64,000 bases of DNA from HKCCE3408 sp039191215 (GTDB taxonomy: Bacteria > Pseudomonadota > Alphaproteobacteria > Rhodobacterales > Rhodobacteraceae), in the NCBI GenBank assembly GCA_039191215.1, contig JBCCXT010000006.1, positions 35,845 through 99,844 of the forward strand, read 5' to 3'. The notes under the pieces are model-generated. The model saw nothing but the letters and a program-made list of their open reading frames with translations, did not search any database and had not been told where the DNA came from. Every line of letters starts with the position of its first letter. The first letter of the stretch is position 1. Of this stretch, positions 8,767 through 16,939 are shown piece after piece. The position numbers were made by a program, and so were the translations under genes.

Positions 8767-9608
8767 TGAAGCTCCGCTAAGGTGAAGTCAGGCAGGGGGG
8801 CGTCATCTGCTTGGGCAAGTGCTGCAATCGTCTCGGCAATGCCGCCATGGGCGAAGGCATTGTGGTGCAGCCCGCCACGGATAAAGATGCTCGACCAGCC
8901 CGCGCTGGCAGCGCCCGCAATGTCATGTTCGAGGCTGTCGCCGACCATGACTAGCTGGTCGGGCGGCAGACCAAGCGTTGCCTCCAAGCTGCGAAAGACC
9001 GGCAAATGGGGCTTGCCGTAGAACCGAACCTGGCCGCCTTTGGCCGCATATGCGTGCGCCAAGGCACCGGGTGACGCAACGACCTGCCCGCCCGCGCGGG
9101 GTGAAGCACGATCCGGGTTTGTGCACATAACCGGCAGGTCGCGGGCAAAGGCGGCATCCAAGACCGCCTCAAACGCGTCCGGCGCGGCTGTATCCGGCAC
9201 GCCCATCAGCAAGATGGCATCGGCATCGGCCAAATCGACCACAAGGTTGACCCGCAGCCCTTCGGCCCAGGCCCGGGCATCCCCCGGCGCGCGCTCAATC
9301 GCAAAAAGACGACGCTCCGTGACCCGCCCTTCGGCGATGTCCCACCACAGCGCCTCGCCCGAGGACATCACAATTTCAAACGCGGATGGATCAAATCCGA
9401 TGGCCTCAATACGGGCCGCGTTCGGGGCCGCGCGTTTGCCGGAATTGGACAGAACGGCCAAGCGCACTCCAGATGAATGCAAGTGATTGACCGTCTCGAC
9501 TGCCCGCCCGTAAGGCGCTGTTCCATTATGCAGGACCCCCCATTGATCCAAGACCACCGCGCCAAAACGCGGGGCGAGCTCGACCAAACTGTCGATCGAT
9601 TGGGCCAC
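8763..9608 (-). CDS. HAD-superfamily class IIA hydrolase (sugar phosphatase-like)
   Basis: 281 residues. Motif I is VVLDQWGVLHNG, where the first Asp is the nucleophile but the usual second Asp is Trp-Gly, as in the TIGR01459 group. Motif II is LSNSGKR, motif III the Lys of YGKPH, and motif IV VGDSLEHD. Members dephosphorylate small sugar phosphates or nucleotides in the cytoplasm. I prefer the GTG start at 9608, five bases after the upstream stop and about 20 residues before the catalytic motif, as is usual for the family; ATG 9671 would overlap the upstream gene by 59 bases. It lies between the metallo-hydrolase and the aldolase in one operon and may trim a phosphorylated intermediate or recycle a dead-end product. 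Confidence 0.82.
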   Translation of the reverse strand: MAQSIDSLVELAPRFGAVVLDQWGVLHNGTAPYGRAVETVNHLHSSGVRLAVLSNSGKRAAPNAARIEAIGFDPSAFEIVMSSGEALWWDIAEGRVTERRLFAIERAPGDARAWAEGLRVNLVVDLADADAILLMGVPDTAAPDAFEAVLDAAFARDLPVMCTNPDRASPRAGGQVVASPGALAHAYAAKGGQVRFYGKPHLPVFRSLEATLGLPPDQLVMVGDSLEHDIAGAASAGWSSIFIRGGLHHNAFAHGGIAETIAALAQADDAPLPDFTLAELQ

Positions 9609-9612
9609 GGGG

Positions 9613-10548
9613 CTAGCTTTCAGCCATATCCTTGGGATGGGTAAGTGATGCGAAATAGGCCGCCACCTCATCCTCTTTCATCGCCGGGGCGGCCTTGGCG
9701 CTTGTTCCCGCCGGCATATCGCCGAAGTAGAACTTCAGCCCGGGAATGTGTCGGCGCCGCTTGCGCAAGGGCATGCCTTCATAGGGGAAAACCTCTGAAC
9801 GTGCATTGGCGGCTTCATCATGGCAGGGCAGCACGTAATCAGCCCGCTTGTCGATCTCCTCGACCGACTTCCAGCCCTCATAGCTGTTTACGAACCGCGC
9901 CGGGACCCAATAGCGCCAGCCCTCATCAGGGTTCGGCTCCAGGTTGCGTTCAACAAAAATCGCGTCACCGGCCACGACAATATCGCCCATCGAGGTGGCG
10001 ACCGTCACGGCCATATGGCCAACCGAATGGCCGGGGGTGTGGAACATGGTAATGCCGGGCAGCACCTCACATTCATCCTCAACGGCCTCAAAAACGCAAC
10101 CGGTATAGGGCGGCTCAATTCCTAGATAGCCGCTTTCATAGGTGCGGTAGTAAAGCGGCAGCGGGTTGTAGGCCATCTCGATCTCGGCCTTGGGCGCGAT
10201 GTAGCGGGCGTTTTTGAAGCGCTTCATGTTTTGCACATGGTCCCAGTGCAAATGAGTGAAGACAATTGCGTCGATCTCATCGGGGTGCACGCCCAGTTTC
10301 TGTTCCAGATGCTCATGCACCTGCAGGCAGCCGCGCTTGTCACATTTGTGGTGATACTTCGTGGCCCGCGCTTCGTCAGGCAGCCCTGTGTCGATCAGGA
10401 TTTTATGCGTACCGGTATCGACATAATGGCAATAGACCGGGTTCCAGTACTTCTTGCCCGCAGGCCCCTTCCAGAAGATATATGTGCCTAGATCGGCCTC
10501 CAACCAGCCGGTATTGATCGGGTAGATCTTGGTTTGCGCGACACTCAT
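9613..10548 (-). CDS. Metallo-beta-lactamase-fold hydrolase (lactonase-like)
   Basis: 311 residues. The zinc motif THLHWDH is at about residues 98-104, followed by the distal ligands in TPGHSVGH, AGDA and PCHDE. Overall it resembles the N-acyl-homoserine-lactonase-like branch of the superfamily, whose members open lactones and other cyclic esters. In a sugar catabolic operon a sugar lactone is the more natural substrate than a quorum signal (inference). ATG 10548 has a GGGAGGG ribosome site; an upstream in-frame start would fall in the operator. First gene of a four-gene operon, with a perfect TTTTGTATACAAAA palindrome 28 bases before the start. Confidence 0.82.
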   Translation of the reverse strand: MSVAQTKIYPINTGWLEADLGTYIFWKGPAGKKYWNPVYCHYVDTGTHKILIDTGLPDEARATKYHHKCDKRGCLQVHEHLEQKLGVHPDEIDAIVFTHLHWDHVQNMKRFKNARYIAPKAEIEMAYNPLPLYYRTYESGYLGIEPPYTGCVFEAVEDECEVLPGITMFHTPGHSVGHMAVTVATSMGDIVVAGDAIFVERNLEPNPDEGWRYWVPARFVNSYEGWKSVEEIDKRADYVLPCHDEAANARSEVFPYEGMPLRKRRRHIPGLKFYFGDMPAGTSAKAAPAMKEDEVAAYFASLTHPKDMAES

Positions 10549-10575
10549 AAGCGCCCTCCCTGCGCTGCGATTCTG

Positions 10576-10589
10576 TTTTGTATACAAAA
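10576..10589. promoter_or_regulatory. Probable GntR operator 1 (perfect 14-base palindrome)
   Basis: TTTTGTATACAAAA is a perfect inverted repeat between the gntR gene and the metallo-hydrolase start. FadR/FCD-type GntR proteins typically bind GT-rich palindromes of this kind (t-GTA-TAC-a). Related GTATAC sites occur at 11349 and 19182 in front of the other transcription units of the locus, which supports one shared regulator. Confidence 0.65.
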
Positions 10590-10623
10590 TCACCAAATTG
10601 TATTCGGAGGCAAGGCGAAAGCG

Positions 10624-11274
10624 CTAGTTTGCAGCCAGAGTTTGCATGAAGCTGGCCGTCATATGGGCCCGCATGCCATCTGAAGCGGCTTTTGAATCCT
10701 CGGAAAATATACTTGCGATCAGGTCTTCATGGCTTTTCGCCGACGCGATTAAGTCGGCCTTTCCTGCGAACTTTTTGGCCCGAAATGGCCCTGTGCGACG
10801 GCGAAAATCGGCGGCGATTCCCGCCATATAAGGATTGCCTGTGGCCTGGTAGATCGTCTCATGAAACGCCTCATTGGCGCGCAGATAGGCGGGCACGTCA
10901 CCCGCCTCTGCTGCAGTGATGCAATGGGCCTGGGCAGCTTCAATCTCGGCACGCGACAGAAGCGTCAGGCGCTGTGCCACGATCCGGGCGCAAGCCGCTT
11001 CGATTTCATGCATCGCTTCAAATATTTGTGCCAGTTGTGCGCGGGAATACTCGGCCACGCGAACACCGCGTTTCTCGCCGGGGATCAGGATGCCCTGCCC
11101 GACCAATTGCTTCAGCGCTTCGCGAACCGGTGTGCGCGAAACGCCGAACCGCTCGGTCAACCGCACCTCATCCAAACGCTCGCCTGGTTGCAGCACACCG
11201 GCGGCAATATCATCAACGAGAGCAACCTCGATATGTTGTGCCGCGCCACCCCGCGATGCGCCCGTATCGGCCAT
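10624..11274 (-). CDS. GntR-family regulator with FCD ligand domain
   Basis: 216 residues. A winged helix-turn-helix at about 15-75 contains the typical LTERFGVSRTPVREALK segment. The rest is an all-helical FCD domain with the metal/effector residues seen as ANEAFHETIY and SAKSHEDLI. Such proteins bind short GTnnAC palindromes and are released by a pathway metabolite. ATG 11274 has an AGGGGA ribosome site 9 bases upstream. The gene is divergent from the ABC transporter; operator 2 lies in the shared promoter region and operator 1 just downstream, so it probably represses itself, the transporter operon and the hydrolase-kinase operon. Confidence 0.88.
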   Translation of the reverse strand: MADTGASRGGAAQHIEVALVDDIAAGVLQPGERLDEVRLTERFGVSRTPVREALKQLVGQGILIPGEKRGVRVAEYSRAQLAQIFEAMHEIEAACARIVAQRLTLLSRAEIEAAQAHCITAAEAGDVPAYLRANEAFHETIYQATGNPYMAGIAADFRRRTGPFRAKKFAGKADLIASAKSHEDLIASIFSEDSKAASDGMRAHMTASFMQTLAAN

Positions 11275-11348
11275 TGAATGATCCCCTATGGTCAGCCCTG
11301 CGTACCAGAAAAATCTCAGTCCTGCAATTTTGGATATTTACACATCAG

Positions 11349-11360
11349 TTTGTATACATA
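11349..11360. promoter_or_regulatory. Probable GntR operator 2
   Basis: TTTGTATACATA shares the GTATAC core and left arm with the perfect site at 10576-10589. It lies 75 bases upstream of gntR and 31 bases upstream of the transporter ATPase start, in the divergent promoter region, where it could control both directions. Confidence 0.55.
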
Positions 11361-11391
11361 AAGATGGGCCACCAGGGAGGAAGTGGAATCG

Positions 11392-12480
11392 ATGCCTGAG
11401 ATTCGGCTGGATGGCTTAGTGAAGCGATACGGCGCCGTTGAGGTGCTGCACGGGATCGATCTGGCCATGAGCGAGAACGAGTTTACCGTGCTGGTGGGCC
11501 CATCGGGTTGTGGGAAATCCACGACGCTACGGATGCTGGCGGGGCTCGAAAGCGTCTCGGACGGCGAGATCTTCATGGATGACCGCCCGATTAAAGCGCT
11601 TGATCCAAAGGATCGTGACATCGCCATGGTGTTCCAGGATTACGCGCTTTACCCGCACATGAATGTCGCACGGAACATGTCGTTTTCGCTGCGGCTTAAC
11701 AAAACGCCGCAGGCCGAGATCGACAAGAAGGTCCGCGACGTTGCGGAGATGCTGGGGCTCGCGCAGTTTCTTGACAGAAAACCGGGGGAGCTGTCCGGCG
11801 GGCAACGCCAACGTGTGGCCATGGGGCGCGCCTTGTGCCGCGACGCGAGCACGTTTTTGTTCGATGAGCCGCTGTCGAACCTTGATGCCAAGCTGCGCGG
11901 CCAGATGCGTGCAGAGCTCGCGCTGATGCGCCAGAGCGTGCAAAAAAACATGGTCTATGTGACCCATGACCAGATCGAAGCGATGACGCTGGCGGATCGG
12001 ATTGTGGTCATGCATGGCGGCCATATTCAGCAGCAGGGCACGCCGACCGAGCTTTTCAAAAATCCCGTCAACAGGTTCGTGGCGGGCTTTCTCGGCTCTC
12101 CGCCGATGAATTTCCTGAGCTGCGATCTTGTTGAAGAAAACAACGTGCTGATGGCGAAAGGCGCCGGATTTGCCATCGAGTTGCCGCAGGAGCTTGCACA
12201 GCGGGCGCGCAACAAACAGGTCCACCAGGCTATTCTTGGCATCCGGCCCTCGGATCTGGAATACAATGCCGATGCGGACCCGGCACATGCGTTCGATCTC
12301 AATGTAGTTGTGTCGGAATATGTCGGCGCGCAATCGGTGCTCATTTGCGATTGCGGCACCGACAAGGTCACGGTCGAGCTTAAATCGGAAACACCAATCG
12401 CCCTTGGGGAGACGCTGCGCTTCGGCGTTCGGCCAGAAGGCCTGCATCTCTTTGATACCAAGACGGAAATGGCACTGTGA
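11392..12480 (+). CDS. CUT1 sugar ABC transporter, ATP-binding protein (UgpC/MsmK type)
   Basis: 362 residues. Walker A is GPSGCGKST near residue 40, the Q-loop VFQDYALYPH, the signature LSGGQRQR near 135, Walker B FLFDEPLSNLD and the switch His in VTHD. A C-terminal TOBE/OB domain follows, as in MalK and UgpC. It powers uptake of a sugar or polyol through the two permeases downstream. I start at ATG 11392, 11 bases after GGAGG; GTG at 11383 is too close to that site. First gene of a six-gene operon (ATPase, binding protein, two permeases, Tm-1-like protein, aldolase) behind operator 2. Having the ATPase first is less common than last. Confidence 0.93.
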   Translation: MPEIRLDGLVKRYGAVEVLHGIDLAMSENEFTVLVGPSGCGKSTTLRMLAGLESVSDGEIFMDDRPIKALDPKDRDIAMVFQDYALYPHMNVARNMSFSLRLNKTPQAEIDKKVRDVAEMLGLAQFLDRKPGELSGGQRQRVAMGRALCRDASTFLFDEPLSNLDAKLRGQMRAELALMRQSVQKNMVYVTHDQIEAMTLADRIVVMHGGHIQQQGTPTELFKNPVNRFVAGFLGSPPMNFLSCDLVEENNVLMAKGAGFAIELPQELAQRARNKQVHQAILGIRPSDLEYNADADPAHAFDLNVVVSEYVGAQSVLICDCGTDKVTVELKSETPIALGETLRFGVRPEGLHLFDTKTEMAL

Positions 12481-12516
12481 ACAGTGCCGAATGTTCAGCA
12501 ACTGGGAGGTAAAGGT

Positions 12517-13851
12517 ATGCTGAAACTACTCAAGACCACCACGCTGGTGGCAGGGGTTGCGCTTTCTGGCGCGGCGTTTGCTGACGGCCATGGTGGGCCC
12601 TACGCGGCTTATGAGGGCACGACGTTGATCGTGAACTTCCCCGCGCACCCGCATTACAATGCCGTGATGGAGGTTCTGCCCCAATTCACCGAAGAAACCG
12701 GTATCGAGGTCGAGGTGGATATGCTGCCCTATCTCGATATGCGGGAAAGGCAGACGCTGGAACTGGCATTGGATGAGGGCGCCTATGACCTGATCGCTTA
12801 TGTCGTCTTTTCCAAGGCCGACTATGTTTATGCCGATCAGATCTACAACCTTGCACCGTTTTTCATGAACCCCCGCTTGGCTGACCCGAATTACGACGCT
12901 GCCGATCTGATCGACGGCTACGTTCAAAATATCGGTGTGGCCGGTGGCGAGCGGGGCTATCTGCCCGGGCCAACAGGCTCGCTTTATGGTCTGCCGTTCG
13001 GGTCCGAAACCTCTGTTCTTTATTACCGCACGGACGTGTTTGAGGAGCATGGGCTGGAAGTTCCCGAGACCTACGACGAACTTCTGACGCTTGCCTGCCA
13101 AATCCCCGAGCTGGAGCCGGGCATGGGCGGTGTGGCGTCGCGCGCTGCATCCGGCCACCAGGCGAGCCACGCCTTCTTGCTGCATCTCGCACCGCTTGGC
13201 GGTCGGGTGTTTGGCGATGGCTGGACACCGACGATCAACTCGCCCGAAGGGGTCGCCGCGGCTGAAGCCCTTCGTTCGATCGTTGAATGTGGACCCGAAG
13301 GATCGTCCGCGTTTGGTCCGGCCGAAGCAGCCAATGCGTTCGCCCAGGGCCAGGCGGCCATGTTCCTCGACTCGATTGCATTCGCGCCGACATTTGAGGA
13401 TGAAAGCCGCAGCACGGTTGCCGGCAATGTCGGTTGGGCCGCGCATCCGGTTGGCGAACGCGCAGCCAGCCAGACCGGTGGATTTGGCCTCGCCATTCCG
13501 CGCAATGGCGCCAATCCCGAAGCTGCCTTCCTGCTGATGCAGTGGCTGACAAGCCGCGAAGGTGACCTGGCCGTGGCGATGGCCGGCGGCAACCCGTCGC
13601 GCTTTTCGACCTATCAGGATGCGGGCTTGAACGAGCGTTATCCCTGGTCGGCCACTTTCGGCGAAGCGCTTGCCGATGCCGATCCGGATTGGCGCCCGAT
13701 CATTCCGCCCTGGGGCCGCATCAATGCCGATATCGGCACAACGATGAGCCAAGTCCTGACCGAAGGCCTCGACCCACAGGAAGCGCTGGACGGCATCGCC
13801 GAACGCACCCAGGCCCTGATGGAAGAAGAAGGCTACTACGTCTGGCAATAA
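12517..13851 (+). CDS. Sugar ABC transporter, periplasmic substrate-binding protein
   Basis: 444 residues, family 1 extracellular solute-binding protein. The N-terminus is a clear signal peptide, with a Lys-rich start, a hydrophobic core and a likely cleavage after AFA near residue 22. Typical features include an early strand with the FTEETGIEVEVD segment and a middle YGLPFGSETSVLYYR segment. The ligand is unknown. ATG 12517 has GGGAGG 7 bases upstream; an in-frame GTG at 12484 would place ten extra residues before the signal peptide and is less likely. Two GC-rich hairpins follow the stop, which could protect this message segment so that the binding protein is made in excess over the permeases. 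Confidence 0.92.
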   Translation: MLKLLKTTTLVAGVALSGAAFADGHGGPYAAYEGTTLIVNFPAHPHYNAVMEVLPQFTEETGIEVEVDMLPYLDMRERQTLELALDEGAYDLIAYVVFSKADYVYADQIYNLAPFFMNPRLADPNYDAADLIDGYVQNIGVAGGERGYLPGPTGSLYGLPFGSETSVLYYRTDVFEEHGLEVPETYDELLTLACQIPELEPGMGGVASRAASGHQASHAFLLHLAPLGGRVFGDGWTPTINSPEGVAAAEALRSIVECGPEGSSAFGPAEAANAFAQGQAAMFLDSIAFAPTFEDESRSTVAGNVGWAAHPVGERAASQTGGFGLAIPRNGANPEAAFLLMQWLTSREGDLAVAMAGGNPSRFSTYQDAGLNERYPWSATFGEALADADPDWRPIIPPWGRINADIGTTMSQVLTEGLDPQEALDGIAERTQALMEEEGYYVWQ

Positions 13852-13860
13852 CAGACCTCC

Positions 13861-13888
13861 CGCCGCCCGCGATGTAACGCGGGCGGCG
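13861..13888 (+). other. RNA hairpin after binding-protein gene (11-bp stem)
   Basis: CGCCGCCCGCG pairs perfectly with CGCGGGCGGCG across a six-base loop. There is no T-run after it and the operon continues, so it is more likely a message-stabilising or attenuating structure than a terminator. Similar intergenic hairpins between binding-protein and permease genes tune the ratio of products in other transport operons. Confidence 0.6.
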
Positions 13889-13893
13889 CCGAT

Positions 13894-13923
13894 CCCCCGG
13901 GTGCCTCAGCTTGTGCCCGGGGG
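13894..13923 (+). other. Second RNA hairpin in the same gap (8-bp stem)
   Basis: CCCCCGGG (13894-13901) pairs with CCCGGGGG (13916-13923) around a 14-base loop. It lies five bases after the first hairpin and 18 bases before the permease start, so it could also affect translation of the permease. Confidence 0.5.
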
Positions 13924-13941
13924 GCGCTGACCAACCCAAAC

Positions 13942-14853
13942 ATGGATCTGACCGCGATGAACCGGCTGACGCCCTACATGTTCGTAGCCCCCGCCGCGCT
14001 GGTGATGATCCTCGCGCTGTTTTACCCGATCGGCTACATGGTCTGGGGCAGCTTCCGCGCCTGGGATCCAAGCCAAAACATATCCGAGACGGAATTTGTC
14101 GGCCTGGCAAATTACATCCGCCTGTGGCTGGATCCCGCTTTTTGGACAAGCTTCACGGTCACCTTGATCTTCGCCTTCACCGTGGTCTTGGTCGAAATGG
14201 TGCTGGGGGTTGGGCTGGCGCTGCTGCTTGACCGCACTATCCGCGGCATGTCCGTCCTGCGCACGCTTTTCATTCTGCCGATGATGATCGCACCTGTCGT
14301 GGTCGGCCTTGTCTGGCGCTACATGTTTCACGCAACCTACGGGACGTTTAACCGGTTCCTTGAATCGATCGGCCTCACAGGCATCGACTGGCTTGGTCAG
14401 AACCCGCTTCTGAGCGTCATCATTGCCGATATCTGGCAATGGACACCGTTTATTTTCATTCTCTCGCTGGCCGCGCTTCAATCGCTGCCGCGCTCGGCAC
14501 TGGAGGCGGCGCGTATCGACGGCGCGACTGGCTGGCAGCAGGTCTGGTTCATCAAGCTGCCGCTGATGATGCCGGTTCTGATCGTCACGCTCCTGTTGCG
14601 CCTGATCGATGCGTTCAAAGTGCTCGAGGTGATCTTGGTGCTCACCGGTGGCGGGCCGGGCCTGTCAACCGAGATCCTTGCCTTGCGCATTGCTCGCACC
14701 GCACGCGAGTTCCGAGAGCTTGGTGAGGCGGCAGCGATGTCGAACTACCTGCTGATGCTGCTGATGGTCCTGACGCTTGGCATGTTTGCCTTCACCCGCT
14801 GGCAGGAAGCGCGATCGCGGCGCCTGAAATTTGCCGCCGAGGAAGAGAGCTAA
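13942..14853 (+). CDS. Sugar ABC transporter permease (MalF/UgpA type)
   Basis: 303 residues with about six hydrophobic segments. The EAA loop that docks on the ATPase is visible as EAARIDGATGWQQ with the downstream LP (residues about 190-212). It forms the membrane channel with the next gene product. ATG 13942 is the first start after the hairpins; ATG 13957 is an alternative, and neither has a strong ribosome site. The next gene begins 4 bases after its stop. Confidence 0.92.
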   Translation: MDLTAMNRLTPYMFVAPAALVMILALFYPIGYMVWGSFRAWDPSQNISETEFVGLANYIRLWLDPAFWTSFTVTLIFAFTVVLVEMVLGVGLALLLDRTIRGMSVLRTLFILPMMIAPVVVGLVWRYMFHATYGTFNRFLESIGLTGIDWLGQNPLLSVIIADIWQWTPFIFILSLAALQSLPRSALEAARIDGATGWQQVWFIKLPLMMPVLIVTLLLRLIDAFKVLEVILVLTGGGPGLSTEILALRIARTAREFRELGEAAAMSNYLLMLLMVLTLGMFAFTRWQEARSRRLKFAAEEES

Positions 14854-14856
14854 GCC

Positions 14857-15792
14857 ATGGCCGATCAAAACTACGACCGCCAGAACCCCGCTTTCTTCGT
14901 TCTGATCGCGATCCTGATCTTCATGTCCGTCGGTCCGGTGGTCATCCTGCTGGTCAATTCGCTGAAGCTTGACGTCGATATCACATCGGGAGCCGGCGGG
15001 CTGATCTTTCTGCCAACGATCCGAAACTATGAAACCGCCCTTTGCGATATCTTGTGGTACGAGCCCGAGCATTTGCGGTTCTGCCAGATCCGATTTGGCG
15101 GTGCATTCATCAACTCGATCATCATCGCACTGATCTCAACGGCGCTGACCCTGATCATGGGGACGATGGCCGCTTACGCGCTGGTGCGCTTCCGATTCAT
15201 GGGCCGCGACAGTCTTTCACTGTCAACGCTTGCCGTTCGCATGATCCCGCCTGCCGTTCTGCTGGTTCCTGTGTTCGGGCTTTGGAACAACGCCTTCTGC
15301 CTCGACAACGATTATGGGTTGGGGATGTGGATACGCGACACGTTCGGCGGACGCGGCGATGTCTGCCTTGCCGGGACCCATTCGGGCATCATCCTGGTCT
15401 ATGTGGCCATGAACCTGCCGTTTGTGATTTTGATCCTGCAAAGCGTCATTGTGCAGGTGCCTTATAGTCTGGAGGAGGCCGCGCGCGTCGACGGGGCGGG
15501 GCCGTTTCAGACCTTCTTCATGGTGGTTCTGCCGCTGATCAAACCGGGGCTGGCAGCTGCGTCGATCTTCACCTTTCGCATCGCCTGGAACGAATACCTT
15601 TTGGCGTCGGCTCTGGCGGATCGGGACACGATGACCGTGCCGATCCTGATCGTGAATAATGCCAGTGAGTTCGACGGGTTAGGCACAATCTTTGCCACCG
15701 GCATGCTGCTGGCAATCCCGCCTATTCTCTTTACCCTCTTTGCGTCGCGCCAGATCATTACCGGCATGACGGCGGGTGCTGTGAAAGGGTGA
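14857..15792 (+). CDS. Sugar ABC transporter permease (MalG/UgpE type)
   Basis: 311 residues, about six membrane segments. The EAA loop reads EEAARVDGAGPFQ followed by LPLIKPG. Unusually for this family there are two extra loops with four cysteines at residues 63, 76, 148 and 170, all in regions likely to face the periplasm; they could form disulfides and may be specific for this transporter subgroup. Starts 4 bases after the partner permease and is followed 5 bases later by the Tm-1-like gene. Confidence 0.92.
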   Translation: MADQNYDRQNPAFFVLIAILIFMSVGPVVILLVNSLKLDVDITSGAGGLIFLPTIRNYETALCDILWYEPEHLRFCQIRFGGAFINSIIIALISTALTLIMGTMAAYALVRFRFMGRDSLSLSTLAVRMIPPAVLLVPVFGLWNNAFCLDNDYGLGMWIRDTFGGRGDVCLAGTHSGIILVYVAMNLPFVILILQSVIVQVPYSLEEAARVDGAGPFQTFFMVVLPLIKPGLAAASIFTFRIAWNEYLLASALADRDTMTVPILIVNNASEFDGLGTIFATGMLLAIPPILFTLFASRQIITGMTAGAVKG

Positions 15793-15796
15793 GCCG

Positions 15797-16939
15797 ATGT
15801 CGACCATCTTGCTCATCGGCACATTTGAAACCAAGAAAGCTGAACTTGGCTACCTAACCGACGCGCTTGAGCGGCACGGGCTCGCGGTCGAGCGGGTCGA
15901 TGTCTCCCTTGGTGCCGGTGGCGCGGTTCTGAGCGGGCCGGAAAAGCTCGCCCGCATGTCAGAGCGGGCCGAGGAGGCCGCCAGCCATATCGCGTCGCGC
16001 TGTGAGGATTGTTATGTCGCACTCGGCGTCGGCGGCGGCACGGGCGGAGAGATCGTGCTGGCCGCGCTGAAGGGCCTGCCCGCGGTCTACCCAAAAGTGC
16101 TGATCACAACGATGGCCTTTGACCCGCGCGCGGCTTTGGCCGACACCTCGATCACGCTGGTTCCTACCTTGTGCGATATCGAAGGCCTAAACCCGATCCT
16201 CCGCCAAGTCTTTGAAAACACGGCCGCAATGATCGCGGGCTTATACCGGGCAAAACTGCCCGAAGCACCGAAAACACCAGCCGTGGCGGTGACAACCCTG
16301 GGTGCGACAGGCCGGGGCGGGTCAGAGATTGCCCGTCGCCTACGCCAGCATGGCATGGAGGCCACGGTGTTTCATGCCAATGGCTATGGGGGTGCCGCGT
16401 TCAGCCGGTTTGTCGGTGAGGGGCGCGTGGCGGGCGTCATCGATCTCAATGTGCATGAGCTCGGTCGGCTGCGCCTGGCCGGGGCCCATGTGCCGATGCC
16501 CGCGCGTTTTTCGGCCGGCTCGCATCTGCCACGCGTAACGCTGCCGGGCGCGCTAAATTTCCTGGGGCTGGGCGAGATCGAGACGCTGTCGCCCGACCAT
16601 CTTTCCCGGCCGCATTACCGCCATTCCGCCTATTTTACCCATGTAAAACTGAGCGATGCGGAAATGGCCGACCAGGCCAAGGCGCTGGCTGATCTGCTGA
16701 ATGCGCTGCCGGCGCCGGGCCATGTGATCTTACCGATGGGCGGCTTCAGCCACGAGGACCGGCCGGGCGGTGCCATCGAAGACCCGCATCTGCGCGAGAT
16801 CGCGGCCGACGTGCTGGAGCGGGAGGCGGGCGCTTACCGGGTGAGCCGCATAAAGGACCACATAAACACAGGCGAGACAGCCCAGGCCGCCGTCGAAGCC
16901 CTGCAAGAGGTCATGAACCAAAGGACTGAAAATGCGTGA
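15797..16939 (+). CDS. Tm-1-like ATP-binding domain protein (UPF0261)
   Basis: 380 residues. The N-terminus ILLIGTFETKKAELGYL and the internal GVGGGTGGE and TTLGATGRGG turns are typical of the UPF0261/Tm-1 family. Plant Tm-1 blocks a viral replicase, and the bacterial members are often encoded beside a TIM-barrel partner and sugar-acid genes. Their biochemical role in catabolism is not settled as far as I know. No TIM-barrel partner gene is present here, which is unusual. It sits between the permeases and a class II aldolase, overlapping the aldolase start by 8 bases, so the two proteins are likely to act in consecutive steps on the imported compound. Confidence 0.85.
   Translation: MSTILLIGTFETKKAELGYLTDALERHGLAVERVDVSLGAGGAVLSGPEKLARMSERAEEAASHIASRCEDCYVALGVGGGTGGEIVLAALKGLPAVYPKVLITTMAFDPRAALADTSITLVPTLCDIEGLNPILRQVFENTAAMIAGLYRAKLPEAPKTPAVAVTTLGATGRGGSEIARRLRQHGMEATVFHANGYGGAAFSRFVGEGRVAGVIDLNVHELGRLRLAGAHVPMPARFSAGSHLPRVTLPGALNFLGLGEIETLSPDHLSRPHYRHSAYFTHVKLSDAEMADQAKALADLLNALPAPGHVILPMGGFSHEDRPGGAIEDPHLREIAADVLEREAGAYRVSRIKDHINTGETAQAAVEALQEVMNQRTENA

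Noticed and set aside
9613..10548. Quorum-quenching AHL lactonase
   Set aside because: The fold and motif fit, but the gene is inside a sugar-type operon under a GntR operator; a sugar lactone or other ester is a better guess.
13861..13923. Hairpins as a Rho-independent terminator ending the operon after the binding protein
   Set aside because: No T-run follows and the permeases downstream have no obvious promoter of their own; a stabiliser or attenuator is more likely.
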